In this document: piece by piece, positions 26,617-35,721 of the stretch
Layout of the letters: each line of letters starts with the position of its first letter
Position numbering within the stretch: position 1 is the stretch's first letter
Assembly (NCBI GenBank): GCA_035328465.1
Contig: DAOLIQ010000005.1
Span: forward strand, 13,497-77,496
DNA length: 64,000 bases
Source of the DNA: JADJEI01 sp035328465
Lineage (GTDB): Bacteria > Bacteroidota > Ignavibacteria > Ignavibacteriales > Ignavibacteriaceae
Direction of reading: 5' to 3'
Position numbers and translations under genes: made by a program
The notes under the pieces: generated by a model
The model's database searches: none
What the model was told of the DNA's origin: nothing
What the model saw: the letters and a program-made list of their open reading frames with translations, nothing else

Positions 26617-29600
26617 TGTGAAGAATCGATTTTGTTATCTCAAAAGCAGTTAATACAGATTTTTTTTGGTAGTAAAAATTTCTTATGCGCTGATTAGTAA
26701 TGTTTTCGAGTAAATATTTTAACGTAGAATAAGCATATTTTGAATAATGAATTGCTTTTGAAATTTGTCCTAATTCTTTGTAGCAAAGTGCCATTTCAAT
26801 AAGAATCTTCCACGTAAGTTCCAGAATTTTTTCATCGTTCAATAAACTTAATGCAGATTCAAAATAGTTTAACGCTAATGCTGGATTAGATGCATTTAAG
26901 TTTTTAGTTACTCTTCCTAAAAAATACTCCTTTTCTGCATTAAAGAAAATATTATTTTCAATTATTGAAATATATTTTTGGTCTTTTAGCTGGGATAGTG
27001 CGGTTTCACTTTGATTACATCTCACTGAGTTTTCAATACTAAAATTCCAGGCTCGCAGATAATTTTTCTTATCTCCATTATCCAAATACCAGTTGGCGAG
27101 CTCCGAAAATGCAGGGATTAAATTATTAGCATCTTTAAAAGAACTTTCTAATGCTTTTAGAAATTTGAAATGAGTCTGTATTCGATCGGAAAAATCTCTA
27201 TTACTTAGAAACTTCTCATACTCTATAATCTTTTTGGAAAGCCCGGATTCATTATCAAGAAGGAAATCTAAATATCCATTGAGAAACATAGACTCAAATA
27301 CATCATCGTTCATACCGGCATCTTTAAATATCTTTATAATTTCAATTAACCATTTGTCAATTGAATTAAATTCATTTAAATCAATAAATAATTCACTGAG
27401 ATTGAGTCGAGCTACAGCTTCTCCGATCGTATCCCCAAGGCTAAGAAAAATTTTTCGTGCTCTTTCAAATTTCTCAAGAGCATTTTGATGATCAAACTTA
27501 TCATGATAATAAACACCATAATTCAACATCTGATTCGCTTCTTGCACTAAACTCCCGATAGAGGAATTAATTTTTAATGCTTCATTCCATGCTGATTCTG
27601 CTTCCGTAGTGTTTCCCGTGATATTATGCAAATTGCCAATGTTATTTAGTGTATTCGCCAGCCTACTTACAATTTTTGACTTATTAAAATATTTTGCAGC
27701 AGATAAGAATTGATTCATCGCCTCTTGAAAATTATTCTTGAAGTTTATGTGAATAAGAGCTATTAAATTATGAGCCTTTCCTTTATTTTCATTACTTGCA
27801 CTTGGGTTTTGAATTATTTCCTGGCAGATTTCCAGCGAAGACTCATAATTGTTTAACTCATACTCTGCATTAGCTAGTTCAACATTTAATTTTTGCCTCT
27901 CTTGTTCATCGTTGATTATGGCCAACATAGAAAGAAGAACGTCTTTTCCTTGTCGAGCTTTATTTGTTTCAGTAAGTGATTTAGCTTTCATTAGCCATAA
28001 ATGAAAAAATTTTGCTTTCTCAGAAATGTCGTTTTCTAATTTCTCAATCGAATCTAATGCAGCAGTATAATTCAGCAATAAATAATTTCTTTCTGCAAGC
28101 AAGGAATAAACATAAAACTGCTGCTCTTTACTCAACTGCAATTCACTCAATTTATTAAGCAGCGTTACTTGATAAGAAAATGCAGAAATTATTTCAGCAT
28201 GTTCAATTTCTTCTTTATAAAGGGAAAATACTAAAGCAATGTTACCAACAATTTCAAAATGGCGGGCTGTTTCTAACTTATTAAAATCAGGAAGTCTTTC
28301 TCTAATTTTGTTTCCAATTTCTCCGTGAAAAGTTTTTTTGTCCTGAATGATTTCATAAACGAATTTTTTTATACCCGGCGAGGTAAAAGCAATGTAATTG
28401 ATAGTTTGATAATTTTGAATAATGTTTTGATAAAATAATCTCGTAAGGATTTTTTTGACTTCCATTTCGGACATCCCTGTTAGTGCCTGCATTGATTGCT
28501 CATCAAGATTCATTTCAAATGATGAAAGAATCTGAGCGAAGTTTCTTTCTTCCTCACTCAATGAAGCAATCCTCAATCTAAATATTTCGGATTGGGAGCC
28601 GCTGAGAATTTTATCAACTTCCTCATCTGCTTGAATGCTGATTCCATCAGGAGAGAACTTTAGCACCCCCAGAAAAATTAAATCATCAATGAAATTAATT
28701 AAACTGCCTGGTAATAAATCAGCATATCTGAGCATAATTTTTTCCAGATCATCTTTAGGGAATAAACTGAAAAAACTTCGCTCTATAAAATCGTGAAGTT
28801 GAACTGAAGTAAAAGAAGATAAATCAAGCTCAGTAATATTATGTAGTTTTTTAACTTTTGAATCGATACCCGAGTTGTCAGTCAAAATTATTTTTGCGCC
28901 ATTCACCTGCAAGAATGGAATAACTTCCTGGAAAAATTCTAAATTGAATTCATCCATTTGATTATAATCATCAATCACAAGAATTAGTTGAGTTGACTTT
29001 GCAATAGATGCTAACAGGGTACGAAGCTCTGAAGTATTCATTTTTTCCCCTTTGCCAACAAATTTTGTCAGCTCAGATTTTAATGAATCATCGATGGACG
29101 AATAAACTTCAGGGCAGTATAAAATTTTATTGAAAACAAATTTTAGAAATTCTTCACCGGTTTTAGAAATGCCCGATCTGATTACGACTGCATTTTCAAA
29201 CAAATACTCGATTTCACTGAGAACAGAACTTTTACCCGCTCCATCAAAACCATGCAAAGAGTATGTCTCTGAAATATCTGTGTTACTTAAAAAGTTTCGG
29301 ATAATATTTATTATATCTTTTCTTCCGGTAAAAACTGATGCGGGATGAAAATCCTTTGACATTAAGGAGTCAACCTGAACATTAAGCTCACCCAAAATTT
29401 GCAAAGAATTTTCATATCTGTTACCCGGATCTTTTTCGAGTAAACGAGATATTACTTTTGAAAGTCCCGGAATAATTTCTGTTGATTCTATTGTGAAATT
29501 TTCTTCGATATGCGCCTTGTAAATTTCAATCTCTGATAACTTGCTAAAGGGAAATTTTTTAAAAATAAGTTTGTATAAAAATATACCCAGTGAGTAAAGA

Positions 29601-30178
29601 TCCACCCGGTGATCAAATGATTTATTCTGAAGAAGTTCCGGAGCGATATACTCGGCAGAACCCCTGCGCTCCTGTAAAGTTACTTCCGATCGCTTTACAG
29701 CAAAGCCCATATCTATTAGTTTTATTTTTGGTGTGCGATTTTCAATTCTGCAAAGTATATTTTCAGTTTTCAAATCAAAATAGATATAGTCTGAAAGGTG
29801 AAGGTAAAACAATGCCGAGCATATTTGTTTTATTATTTCTGTTAGCAAACCGGGATCATTTGAAAAGTCTATATCACCAATTGTATTCCCCGGGAAATAC
29901 TCTAATGTAAAAAACATACTTCCGGTTTCAACACCAAAATCTGTCGGGGTGCAGTTCATTATAGTTGAGAACTCAAATGCTTTAATAATCCCCGGATGAT
30001 TAAGTTTTTTTAAAGTAAAAAATTCATTTCTGAAAATGTTCCTTTCGTTCTCGCCCGCGTCTTTTGATAATACTTTTAATGCTATATCTATTTCTGGAAA
30101 TTCAAGATCGGTGCAAAGAAATACCCGGCTCCTGCCCCTCCCCAATTCTTGCTTAAGTACATATCGTTGATTAATCAT
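26606..30178 (-). CDS. Ser/Thr protein kinase-STAND ATPase-TPR signalling protein
   Basis: A 1190-residue cytoplasmic protein. The N-terminal kinase (about 7-270) has a glycine loop (GRGRSRVF), K35, catalytic loop FDLKTEN (134-140; D135 and N140 kept, the HRD arginine replaced by F), DMG (156-158, in place of DFG) and APE (179-181). A NACHT/AAA-type ATPase follows, with Walker A GFDGAGKSS (310-318) and Walker B VIDDYN (401-406). From about 560 to the end there are many TPR-like helical repeats. This is the PknK/MalT-like layout in which an effector binds the repeats. It overlaps the permease gene by ATGA and the activator gene by 11 bases, which ties peptide uptake, sensing and transcription into one operon. 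Kinase activity looks plausible though atypical. Confidence 0.9.
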   Translation of the reverse strand: MINQRYVLKQELGRGRSRVFLCTDLEFPEIDIALKVLSKDAGENERNIFRNEFFTLKKLNHPGIIKAFEFSTIMNCTPTDFGVETGSMFFTLEYFPGNTIGDIDFSNDPGLLTEIIKQICSALFYLHLSDYIYFDLKTENILCRIENRTPKIKLIDMGFAVKRSEVTLQERRGSAEYIAPELLQNKSFDHRVDLYSLGIFLYKLIFKKFPFSKLSEIEIYKAHIEENFTIESTEIIPGLSKVISRLLEKDPGNRYENSLQILGELNVQVDSLMSKDFHPASVFTGRKDIINIIRNFLSNTDISETYSLHGFDGAGKSSVLSEIEYLFENAVVIRSGISKTGEEFLKFVFNKILYCPEVYSSIDDSLKSELTKFVGKGEKMNTSELRTLLASIAKSTQLILVIDDYNQMDEFNLEFFQEVIPFLQVNGAKIILTDNSGIDSKVKKLHNITELDLSSFTSVQLHDFIERSFFSLFPKDDLEKIMLRYADLLPGSLINFIDDLIFLGVLKFSPDGISIQADEEVDKILSGSQSEIFRLRIASLSEEERNFAQILSSFEMNLDEQSMQALTGMSEMEVKKILTRLFYQNIIQNYQTINYIAFTSPGIKKFVYEIIQDKKTFHGEIGNKIRERLPDFNKLETARHFEIVGNIALVFSLYKEEIEHAEIISAFSYQVTLLNKLSELQLSKEQQFYVYSLLAERNYLLLNYTAALDSIEKLENDISEKAKFFHLWLMKAKSLTETNKARQGKDVLLSMLAIINDEQERQKLNVELANAEYELNNYESSLEICQEIIQNPSASNENKGKAHNLIALIHINFKNNFQEAMNQFLSAAKYFNKSKIVSRLANTLNNIGNLHNITGNTTEAESAWNEALKINSSIGSLVQEANQMLNYGVYYHDKFDHQNALEKFERARKIFLSLGDTIGEAVARLNLSELFIDLNEFNSIDKWLIEIIKIFKDAGMNDDVFESMFLNGYLDFLLDNESGLSKKIIEYEKFLSNRDFSDRIQTHFKFLKALESSFKDANNLIPAFSELANWYLDNGDKKNYLRAWNFSIENSVRCNQSETALSQLKDQKYISIIENNIFFNAEKEYFLGRVTKNLNASNPALALNYFESALSLLNDEKILELTWKILIEMALCYKELGQISKAIHYSKYAYSTLKYLLENITNQRIRNFYYQKKSVLTAFEITKSILHNGG

Positions 30179-31458
30179 AATTCTAATTTCTTTTTAAGCG
30201 ATGAATTTATTTTACCCGCAATATCATTTGCTGAATAAAGTGTGAAGATTAATATTAATGCCGGAAAAACTATCATCCACCAGGCTTGTGATAAATAACT
30301 TTGCCCGTCCTCTATCATTTTTCCCCATGACGGATAACTATTTCCGGCACCAAGACCCAAATAGCTAAGTGCCGATTCTGCTAGAATGACATTCCCAAAT
30401 TGAAAAACAAGATTTACAATCACAGAGGTCAAAATAACTGGAAATATTTCTTCGTTCATTAAGGCAGAGGCAGATAATCCAATATGCTTTGCAGAAAGGA
30501 AGTAATCTTTATTTTTGATTGCTATCACTTCAGTTCGTACTATTTTAAAGAGACTCATCCATCCCGATATACCTAGCACAACTATAACGGACAGGATTGA
30601 TCCTCCAAACAGAGATAGAATTAGTATAATTAAAAATATTACCGGAAAGGCTAAAAACATATCGGTTGTGTGATTTAATACTAAACTAATAACCCCTCCT
30701 TTATAACCGGCGATAAAGCCGAGTGAAATCCCCAGTATAAAAGTAATCAGCACCGCAGTTAATCCGATGAATAAAGATACCCTCGTCCCATAAATTATTC
30801 TTGAAAAAATATCTCTGCCATATTCGTCTGTGCCGAATAGAAATAAACTTTCCCTGATACTGCAAAAATCTTCCAGAGCCTTTCCTTCTGTGTCAATAAT
30901 TTTTTTTTGTTTTCCTTGATAATAGTAAAAATGGTCCCTTGTATCTATGCTGTCAGCATAAATAATATTTGAATTGAATGTATTTAGTACTGACTTGTTT
31001 TTTAACTCAAGGAATTTCTCATTGATGTTTGTAGTTGATTTGTTTTGATTGACTAGTTCAATTCTGATTTTGGATTCTAATGGTTTTAAAAGTTTTGTGA
31101 CTGAAATGTTTTTTTGAAAATCGGGATTGAATGGAGCAATAACGGGGGCGAAAATAAAAAATGAAACTAGCACAACTACAATAATTCTGCTTAATGAAAT
31201 ATTTAGTTTCAACCAACCCCACTTTTTCCTTTTAATTATAAGAAATATTAATACAATAATGGTCATGATTGAAGAGATGAAAATATCAGCCATTGAAAAA
31301 CTAAGTTGATTGATCGCAAAATCAGCATCATAAAAAATCAACTCAATAAAATTTAAAAGAAGTTTAAAACCAACACCGATTTTTTCAATTGTAAAAAAAA
31401 TGATAACTGATAGGTATAATATTGTAAAATGGTAGAGCTTCAAATTCATTTTAACCAA
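30175..31458 (-). CDS. Oligopeptide ABC transporter permease, OppC/DppC type
   Basis: A 427-residue inner-membrane permease. The C-terminal 230 residues carry the OppC hallmark GTDEYGRDIFSRIIYGTRVS and the EAA loop with the ALSYLGLGAGNSYPSWG segment. The N-terminal part is longer than usual: extra hydrophobic segments (about 8-75) and a roughly 100-residue extracytoplasmic loop rich in K, N and D come before the GTDEYGRD motif. It overlaps the OppB-type gene by 8 bases and the kinase gene by 4. It probably forms the transport channel with the OppB-type protein and the two ATPases encoded divergently. Peptide is the family substrate; nickel or a glycan is less likely given the SBP class. Confidence 0.88.
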   Translation of the reverse strand: MVKMNLKLYHFTILYLSVIIFFTIEKIGVGFKLLLNFIELIFYDADFAINQLSFSMADIFISSIMTIIVLIFLIIKRKKWGWLKLNISLSRIIVVVLVSFFIFAPVIAPFNPDFQKNISVTKLLKPLESKIRIELVNQNKSTTNINEKFLELKNKSVLNTFNSNIIYADSIDTRDHFYYYQGKQKKIIDTEGKALEDFCSIRESLFLFGTDEYGRDIFSRIIYGTRVSLFIGLTAVLITFILGISLGFIAGYKGGVISLVLNHTTDMFLAFPVIFLIILILSLFGGSILSVIVVLGISGWMSLFKIVRTEVIAIKNKDYFLSAKHIGLSASALMNEEIFPVILTSVIVNLVFQFGNVILAESALSYLGLGAGNSYPSWGKMIEDGQSYLSQAWWMIVFPALILIFTLYSANDIAGKINSSLKKKLEL

Positions 31459-32437
31459 GCATTTCTTTGATCACTCTTTTATCCAGTTTGCCTTTTATCA
31501 AGTCAGCTAAAAAATTACTTAGAATTATAAGCGCACCTGAAATAAAGACACAGCCAATCACTAATGGATAATCTCTTTGAAGAATAGCATTTACCGTTAA
31601 CCTCCCCATTCCAGGAAGGGAAAAAATAACTTCAGTAATTAATGTACCACCAAGCAATATTCCAAGTTCTACCCCCGCCGCAGAAATTAATGGAGAGATA
31701 GAATTGGGAATGATGTGCTTCAGAATAATTGTTCTTTCCCCAACCCCATTTGCACGTAAATTTGTGATAAAATATTTTGTTGATATTTCCTTCATATTAT
31801 CAGAGGCATATTTATAAAAAAGAGCTGTCCCTCCCAATGATATTGTGAGCACGGGGAGAACTAAATGATGGAAATAATCGAGCAGCTTTCCTATAAAATT
31901 ATATTGGTCGAAATCAAATGACTTAATTCCCGACGAAGGGAAAAGTCCTGTCAGGTCTGAAAATATCATCAGAAAAAAAACACCTACCACAAATGATGGA
32001 AGAGCAAAAATGAAGATGCTTGCAGAAGAAAAAAACTTATCAAGCTTTTCCCTGTTTTTCTTTAGTACTAAACTCGCAAGGAAAATTCCAATAAAGATTT
32101 CAATTAGGAAGCTTAATAATGCAATCACCGCAGTTAATGGGAGATGCCTGAAAATAACGGTTGAAACAGGTTCACGAAAACTGTATGATACTCCGAAATC
32201 TCCCACGATTAAATTCATTAGGAAATTTTTATACTGCACTAAGATAGGCTCATTCAATCCAAATGAAATATTTACCTGCTCGGCAAGTGCGGGGTTTAGA
32301 TCGGGTGAAATAAATTTTTGTGTATAACTTCCCGGCGATATTCTTAAAAGTATGAACATCATCGTAATCAATAAAAACATCACAGTGATTGACGATAACA
32401 ATCTTTTAAGCACTAATTTCACCAGAGTGTTTTTCAT
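31451..32437 (-). CDS. Oligopeptide ABC transporter permease, OppB/DppB type
   Basis: A 328-residue inner-membrane permease of normal OppB length with about six helices. Family features are the N-terminal RLLSSITVMFLL helix, the periplasmic segment with SFGLNEPILVQY, and the C-terminal EAA loop region with TEVIFSLPGMGRL followed by QRDYPLVIG. It starts 6 bases after the stop of the binding-protein gene and overlaps the OppC-type gene by 8 bases. It is expected to pair with the OppC-type protein to form the channel. Confidence 0.92.
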   Translation of the reverse strand: MKNTLVKLVLKRLLSSITVMFLLITMMFILLRISPGSYTQKFISPDLNPALAEQVNISFGLNEPILVQYKNFLMNLIVGDFGVSYSFREPVSTVIFRHLPLTAVIALLSFLIEIFIGIFLASLVLKKNREKLDKFFSSASIFIFALPSFVVGVFFLMIFSDLTGLFPSSGIKSFDFDQYNFIGKLLDYFHHLVLPVLTISLGGTALFYKYASDNMKEISTKYFITNLRANGVGERTIILKHIIPNSISPLISAAGVELGILLGGTLITEVIFSLPGMGRLTVNAILQRDYPLVIGCVFISGALIILSNFLADLIKGKLDKRVIKEMLG

Positions 32438-32443
32438 GTTGAT

Positions 32444-34096
32444 CTACTTTTGAAGATTCCATTCCCAGCATTGATGAATAACGCCGAGCGGATCAATGGA
32501 AATGTTTTTGATCCTTGAGTTGTAAACAACAATATTATCAATCCAGTAAAGAAAAATAACAGGCTGATCTTCATGCATAATCATTTCAAATTTGTGAAGT
32601 AAATCAAAATATTTTTTTTCGCTCATTGAAAAACCAAGTTCATCTAATATTTGGTCTGCTTCCTTGTTTGAATAGCCAACTATATTTAAAGGACTTTTAT
32701 CAAGATCAGAATACCAGTAAGGCTTTAATTCAATGGGGATTGGAACTGACCAGCCTGCCATGAATGCATCAATTTTTTTTGACATAACATTTTCAATGAA
32801 CACTCCCAATTCCAAGGTTTGTATTTGAACCTCCACCCCCGCTTCGCGAAGATTATTCTTTATTAAAGTTCCCGCAAATTCCCGAAGAGGGTTACCCGCC
32901 GGCACAAATAAATTAATTAAAAATTCCTTCCCGTTTTTTTCAATAATTCCATTATCATCGGAATCATTCCATCCCTGTTCTTTCAAAATTTTTTTTGCCT
33001 CAGCTAAATCATATTGGTAGGGGGAAATAGACGAATCGGATGAAGTATTAAAAATATTTGTGACCGGACTATAAGCAAGTTGACCGTAATCACCAAGAAA
33101 TTCAGTTAATATTTCCTGCCTGTTTACAGCCATAGTCAAAGCTTTCCGTATTTCTTTATCTCCCCAAATTGGGTGGGGTCTTATTATTTTAGTACGATTA
33201 TATTCTTCATTGTCTATGTTGCTTAAACCAATAAAATCATACTGCCTTCCTTTAATTGGTCCAACTGAAAAACCTTTTAGCTTTTTGAAGTTATTAGCGT
33301 CCTCGCTTTTAATATCTTCCAGCAAATCTACTTCACCGCTGCGAAGCTGACTTATTCTGCTGTTGTAATCAGGAATAATTTTAAAAATAAGTTCACTAAT
33401 ATTTTGTTTATCATACAAAAACGAAGTGGAATCTGAAGTCAATATTATAGCTGAGTTTCTATCCCAGTTTTTTAACTTAAAGGGTCCATTACTTACGGGC
33501 TTAAAATTAAATTCTGCAGTCGGCAAATCGCTTCTTTTATATTTTTCTAAAATGTGTTTTGGAAGAAGAGGAACACCAATATCAAACAAATTAGGATTTG
33601 AATGAGGTCTAAATTTCACAATAATTTTGGTGGGGGAAATTATTTCAAATGATTTATTGATATCAATGTGCTGGTTATCTTCGGTATAAAAATTATCGAA
33701 AGTTCCTAACAGTCTGCTATTAACTGCCGGATCGGAATAAAGATCAAAAGAATAAATAACATCTTCAGTTGTAAACTTCTCTTTGTCAGTCCATAAGATA
33801 TCATCACGTAATTGCAATGTCAATTCGGTGCTGTCGTTATTCCAACTCCAGCTTTCTGCTGCCATAGGGTAAGAAACAATATTTGATTTTGAGTTATCCC
33901 AGCGGTGCTGAACTAAAGATAAAAAAAGAAGTTCGACAATATTTGATTCTGTACCGGAAAATGAGTAGAGAGGGTTTAAGGATTGAATGTCTTCTCCAAC
34001 TGCAATTACAACGCGATCGTTTATTACCACTGATTCATTTTGACAAGATGAAAAACCAAGCAACAATGCTGTAATAAAAATCAAGATGTATTTCAC
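32444..34096 (-). CDS. Peptide-binding lipoprotein (SBP_bac_5) of an Opp-type ABC transporter
   Basis: A 550-residue extracytoplasmic solute-binding protein. A lipoprotein signal peptide ends in GFSSC with the lipidated Cys at 18. The mature protein has the family-5 pattern: VGEDIQSLNPLYSFSGTE, AESWSWNNDSTELTLQLRDDI.W with TTEDVIYSFD, and EIRKALTMAVNRQEIL. Start is a GTG at 34096 (a weak AGG upstream); no better ATG is present before the signal peptide. It is the first gene of the minus-strand operon SBP-OppB-OppC-kinase-activator and is divergent from the ATPase genes, with 92 bases between. Peptide is the usual ligand of this class. Confidence 0.92.
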   Translation of the reverse strand: MKYILIFITALLLGFSSCQNESVVINDRVVIAVGEDIQSLNPLYSFSGTESNIVELLFLSLVQHRWDNSKSNIVSYPMAAESWSWNNDSTELTLQLRDDILWTDKEKFTTEDVIYSFDLYSDPAVNSRLLGTFDNFYTEDNQHIDINKSFEIISPTKIIVKFRPHSNPNLFDIGVPLLPKHILEKYKRSDLPTAEFNFKPVSNGPFKLKNWDRNSAIILTSDSTSFLYDKQNISELIFKIIPDYNSRISQLRSGEVDLLEDIKSEDANNFKKLKGFSVGPIKGRQYDFIGLSNIDNEEYNRTKIIRPHPIWGDKEIRKALTMAVNRQEILTEFLGDYGQLAYSPVTNIFNTSSDSSISPYQYDLAEAKKILKEQGWNDSDDNGIIEKNGKEFLINLFVPAGNPLREFAGTLIKNNLREAGVEVQIQTLELGVFIENVMSKKIDAFMAGWSVPIPIELKPYWYSDLDKSPLNIVGYSNKEADQILDELGFSMSEKKYFDLLHKFEMIMHEDQPVIFLYWIDNIVVYNSRIKNISIDPLGVIHQCWEWNLQK

Positions 34097-34188
34097 GCTG
34101 GATACAATCCTTTAAAAGTAAAGTTTATATGTTTACTGTTAATTTATTATTTTGTTGAACAAAACCAAAAATCAATTCTATTTTCAGA

Positions 34189-34938
34189 ATGCTTAAAGTC
34201 GAGCTTGATAAAATTATTCTTAAAGGCAGCAGTCAAAAAAAATTGCTTCTTCAGAATATTAATTTTACTTTACCAGCAAGTCATATTTTTACAATCATTG
34301 GTAAAAATGGAAGCGGTAAGACTACTTTAGTAAAAGCATTAACAAAATTATTAGATGAAATTTATTTTGAAGTAAACGGTAATATCTTTTTTGAAAATGA
34401 AAACCTTTTTTTAGCTGCCGATGATAGATTGAATGTATTACGGCGCAGTAAAATCAAATATGTTTTTCAGGATGTTATTAATTGCTTTGACCCGCTCAAA
34501 AAATTGGGATATTATTTTTCCTTAATTGATTGCGATAACTTTGAAACTGAAAAAACTTTGGAATACTTTCGACTACCCTCCCAAAATAAAATTGCTTCGA
34601 TGTTCCCTTATGAATTGAGCGGTGGAATGGCACAAAGACTAATGTTTGTGCTGGCTTTGATTGCTAATCCTTCGCTGATAATTATGGACGAACCCACTTC
34701 CGGAATAGATGTTGGCATCGCTAATCTTTTTTTGCTTAAGATGAAAGAGTTCATTTCTCAGTCCGATCATTCGATTTTAATGATAACACAGGATATTGAT
34801 TTTGCCTTAAAGGCTGGTGGAAAAATTTCGTTGTTAAAAGATAAAAGCCTGTCTGAATTCGTTCCTGCAGAATCGTTACTCAATCAAGATAGTCTTAATA
34901 AGGATAATTTATTATCAGCCTACAGAGAATTGCTGTGA
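34189..34938 (+). CDS. ABC transporter ATPase, OppD type
   Basis: A 249-residue cytoplasmic ATPase with Walker A GKNGSGKTT (38-46), signature LSGGMAQR (about 142-149) and Walker B LIIMDEPTSG. The QxxxALNP-like loop reads QDVINCFDPLKKLG, as in the Opp/Dpp ATPases. It is shorter than typical OppD (about 320 residues) because the C-terminal oligopeptide-ABC extension is missing. It is divergent from the binding-protein gene, so it is most likely the partner of the permeases encoded on the minus strand. Its stop overlaps the next start as GTGA. Confidence 0.9.
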   Translation: MLKVELDKIILKGSSQKKLLLQNINFTLPASHIFTIIGKNGSGKTTLVKALTKLLDEIYFEVNGNIFFENENLFLAADDRLNVLRRSKIKYVFQDVINCFDPLKKLGYYFSLIDCDNFETEKTLEYFRLPSQNKIASMFPYELSGGMAQRLMFVLALIANPSLIIMDEPTSGIDVGIANLFLLKMKEFISQSDHSILMITQDIDFALKAGGKISLLKDKSLSEFVPAESLLNQDSLNKDNLLSAYRELL

Positions 34939-35696
34939 AACCTATTTTATCTGTTAAAGAACTGACTTACAGTGTGAACACTAATTCCGGAAGGAAAATT
35001 ATACTCGATAATATTTCTTTCACTCTGGAGGAAGGAAAAATTCTTGGCATCGCCGGAGAATCAGGAAGCGGTAAAACTACACTTGCTAAAATTTTATGCG
35101 GCTTAAATATTCCTGATTCCGGCAAAATTATTTTTAATAACTCCACAGAATCAACTGAAAAAAACAATATCCAGATTTTGTTTCAAAATAACGGCGAGTT
35201 ATTAAATCCTTACCGCAAGGTAGAAAATATTTTGGGTGAGGCGTTAGCGATTGGAAGAAAGAAAAACAATCAATCATTAGAGTTGAAAGAGCTGATGCAA
35301 ATAGTTGATATTGAAGAAAACCTTTCGCATCGGAGATGTTATCAGTTAAGCGGGGGGCAGCAGCAGCGCGTGGCGCTTGCAAGAATACTTGCAGTAAAAC
35401 CAAAACTCATAATTCTCGACGAACCATTCTCTGCACAGGATACCGAATCGCAGTTAAACTTTTTAAATCTCTTTAAAAAGATAAATGCTGAATTAGGCAC
35501 CACATTAATTTGCATTGCACACAGTCTTAAAATTTTAAGAAAACTTGCCCACGAAGTAATTATTCTTTATAAAGGTAAAATAGTTGAACAAGGAAAAACA
35601 GAAATAATTTTTTCTTCACCGCAGCATAATTATACAAAGTTCCTGCTAAAAGCCGAAAGTTATGATTTGAAGTATGAAGATATTTTTGATGAGTAA
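34935..35696 (+). CDS. ABC transporter ATPase, OppF type
   Basis: A 253-residue ATPase that starts at a GTG inside the stop of the OppD-type gene (GTGA overlap). Walker A is GESGSGKTT (41-49), the signature LSGGQQQR (about 138-145) and Walker B LIILDEPFSA. The FQNNGELLNPYRKV loop matches Opp/Dpp ATPases. As with its partner, the C-terminal extension is short. Together the two would form the heterodimeric motor of the transporter. Confidence 0.9.
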   Translation: MKPILSVKELTYSVNTNSGRKIILDNISFTLEEGKILGIAGESGSGKTTLAKILCGLNIPDSGKIIFNNSTESTEKNNIQILFQNNGELLNPYRKVENILGEALAIGRKKNNQSLELKELMQIVDIEENLSHRRCYQLSGGQQQRVALARILAVKPKLIILDEPFSAQDTESQLNFLNLFKKINAELGTTLICIAHSLKILRKLAHEVIILYKGKIVEQGKTEIIFSSPQHNYTKFLLKAESYDLKYEDIFDE

Positions 35697-35721
35697 TTCT
35701 TCAAAATATATTTTGCGGAAA

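Noticed and set aside
34097..34188. Sigma54 promoter before the peptide-binding lipoprotein gene
   Set aside because: A GG-N10-GC spacing occurs but flanking bases do not match (AGGATT, CAGCG), and it overlaps the start region.
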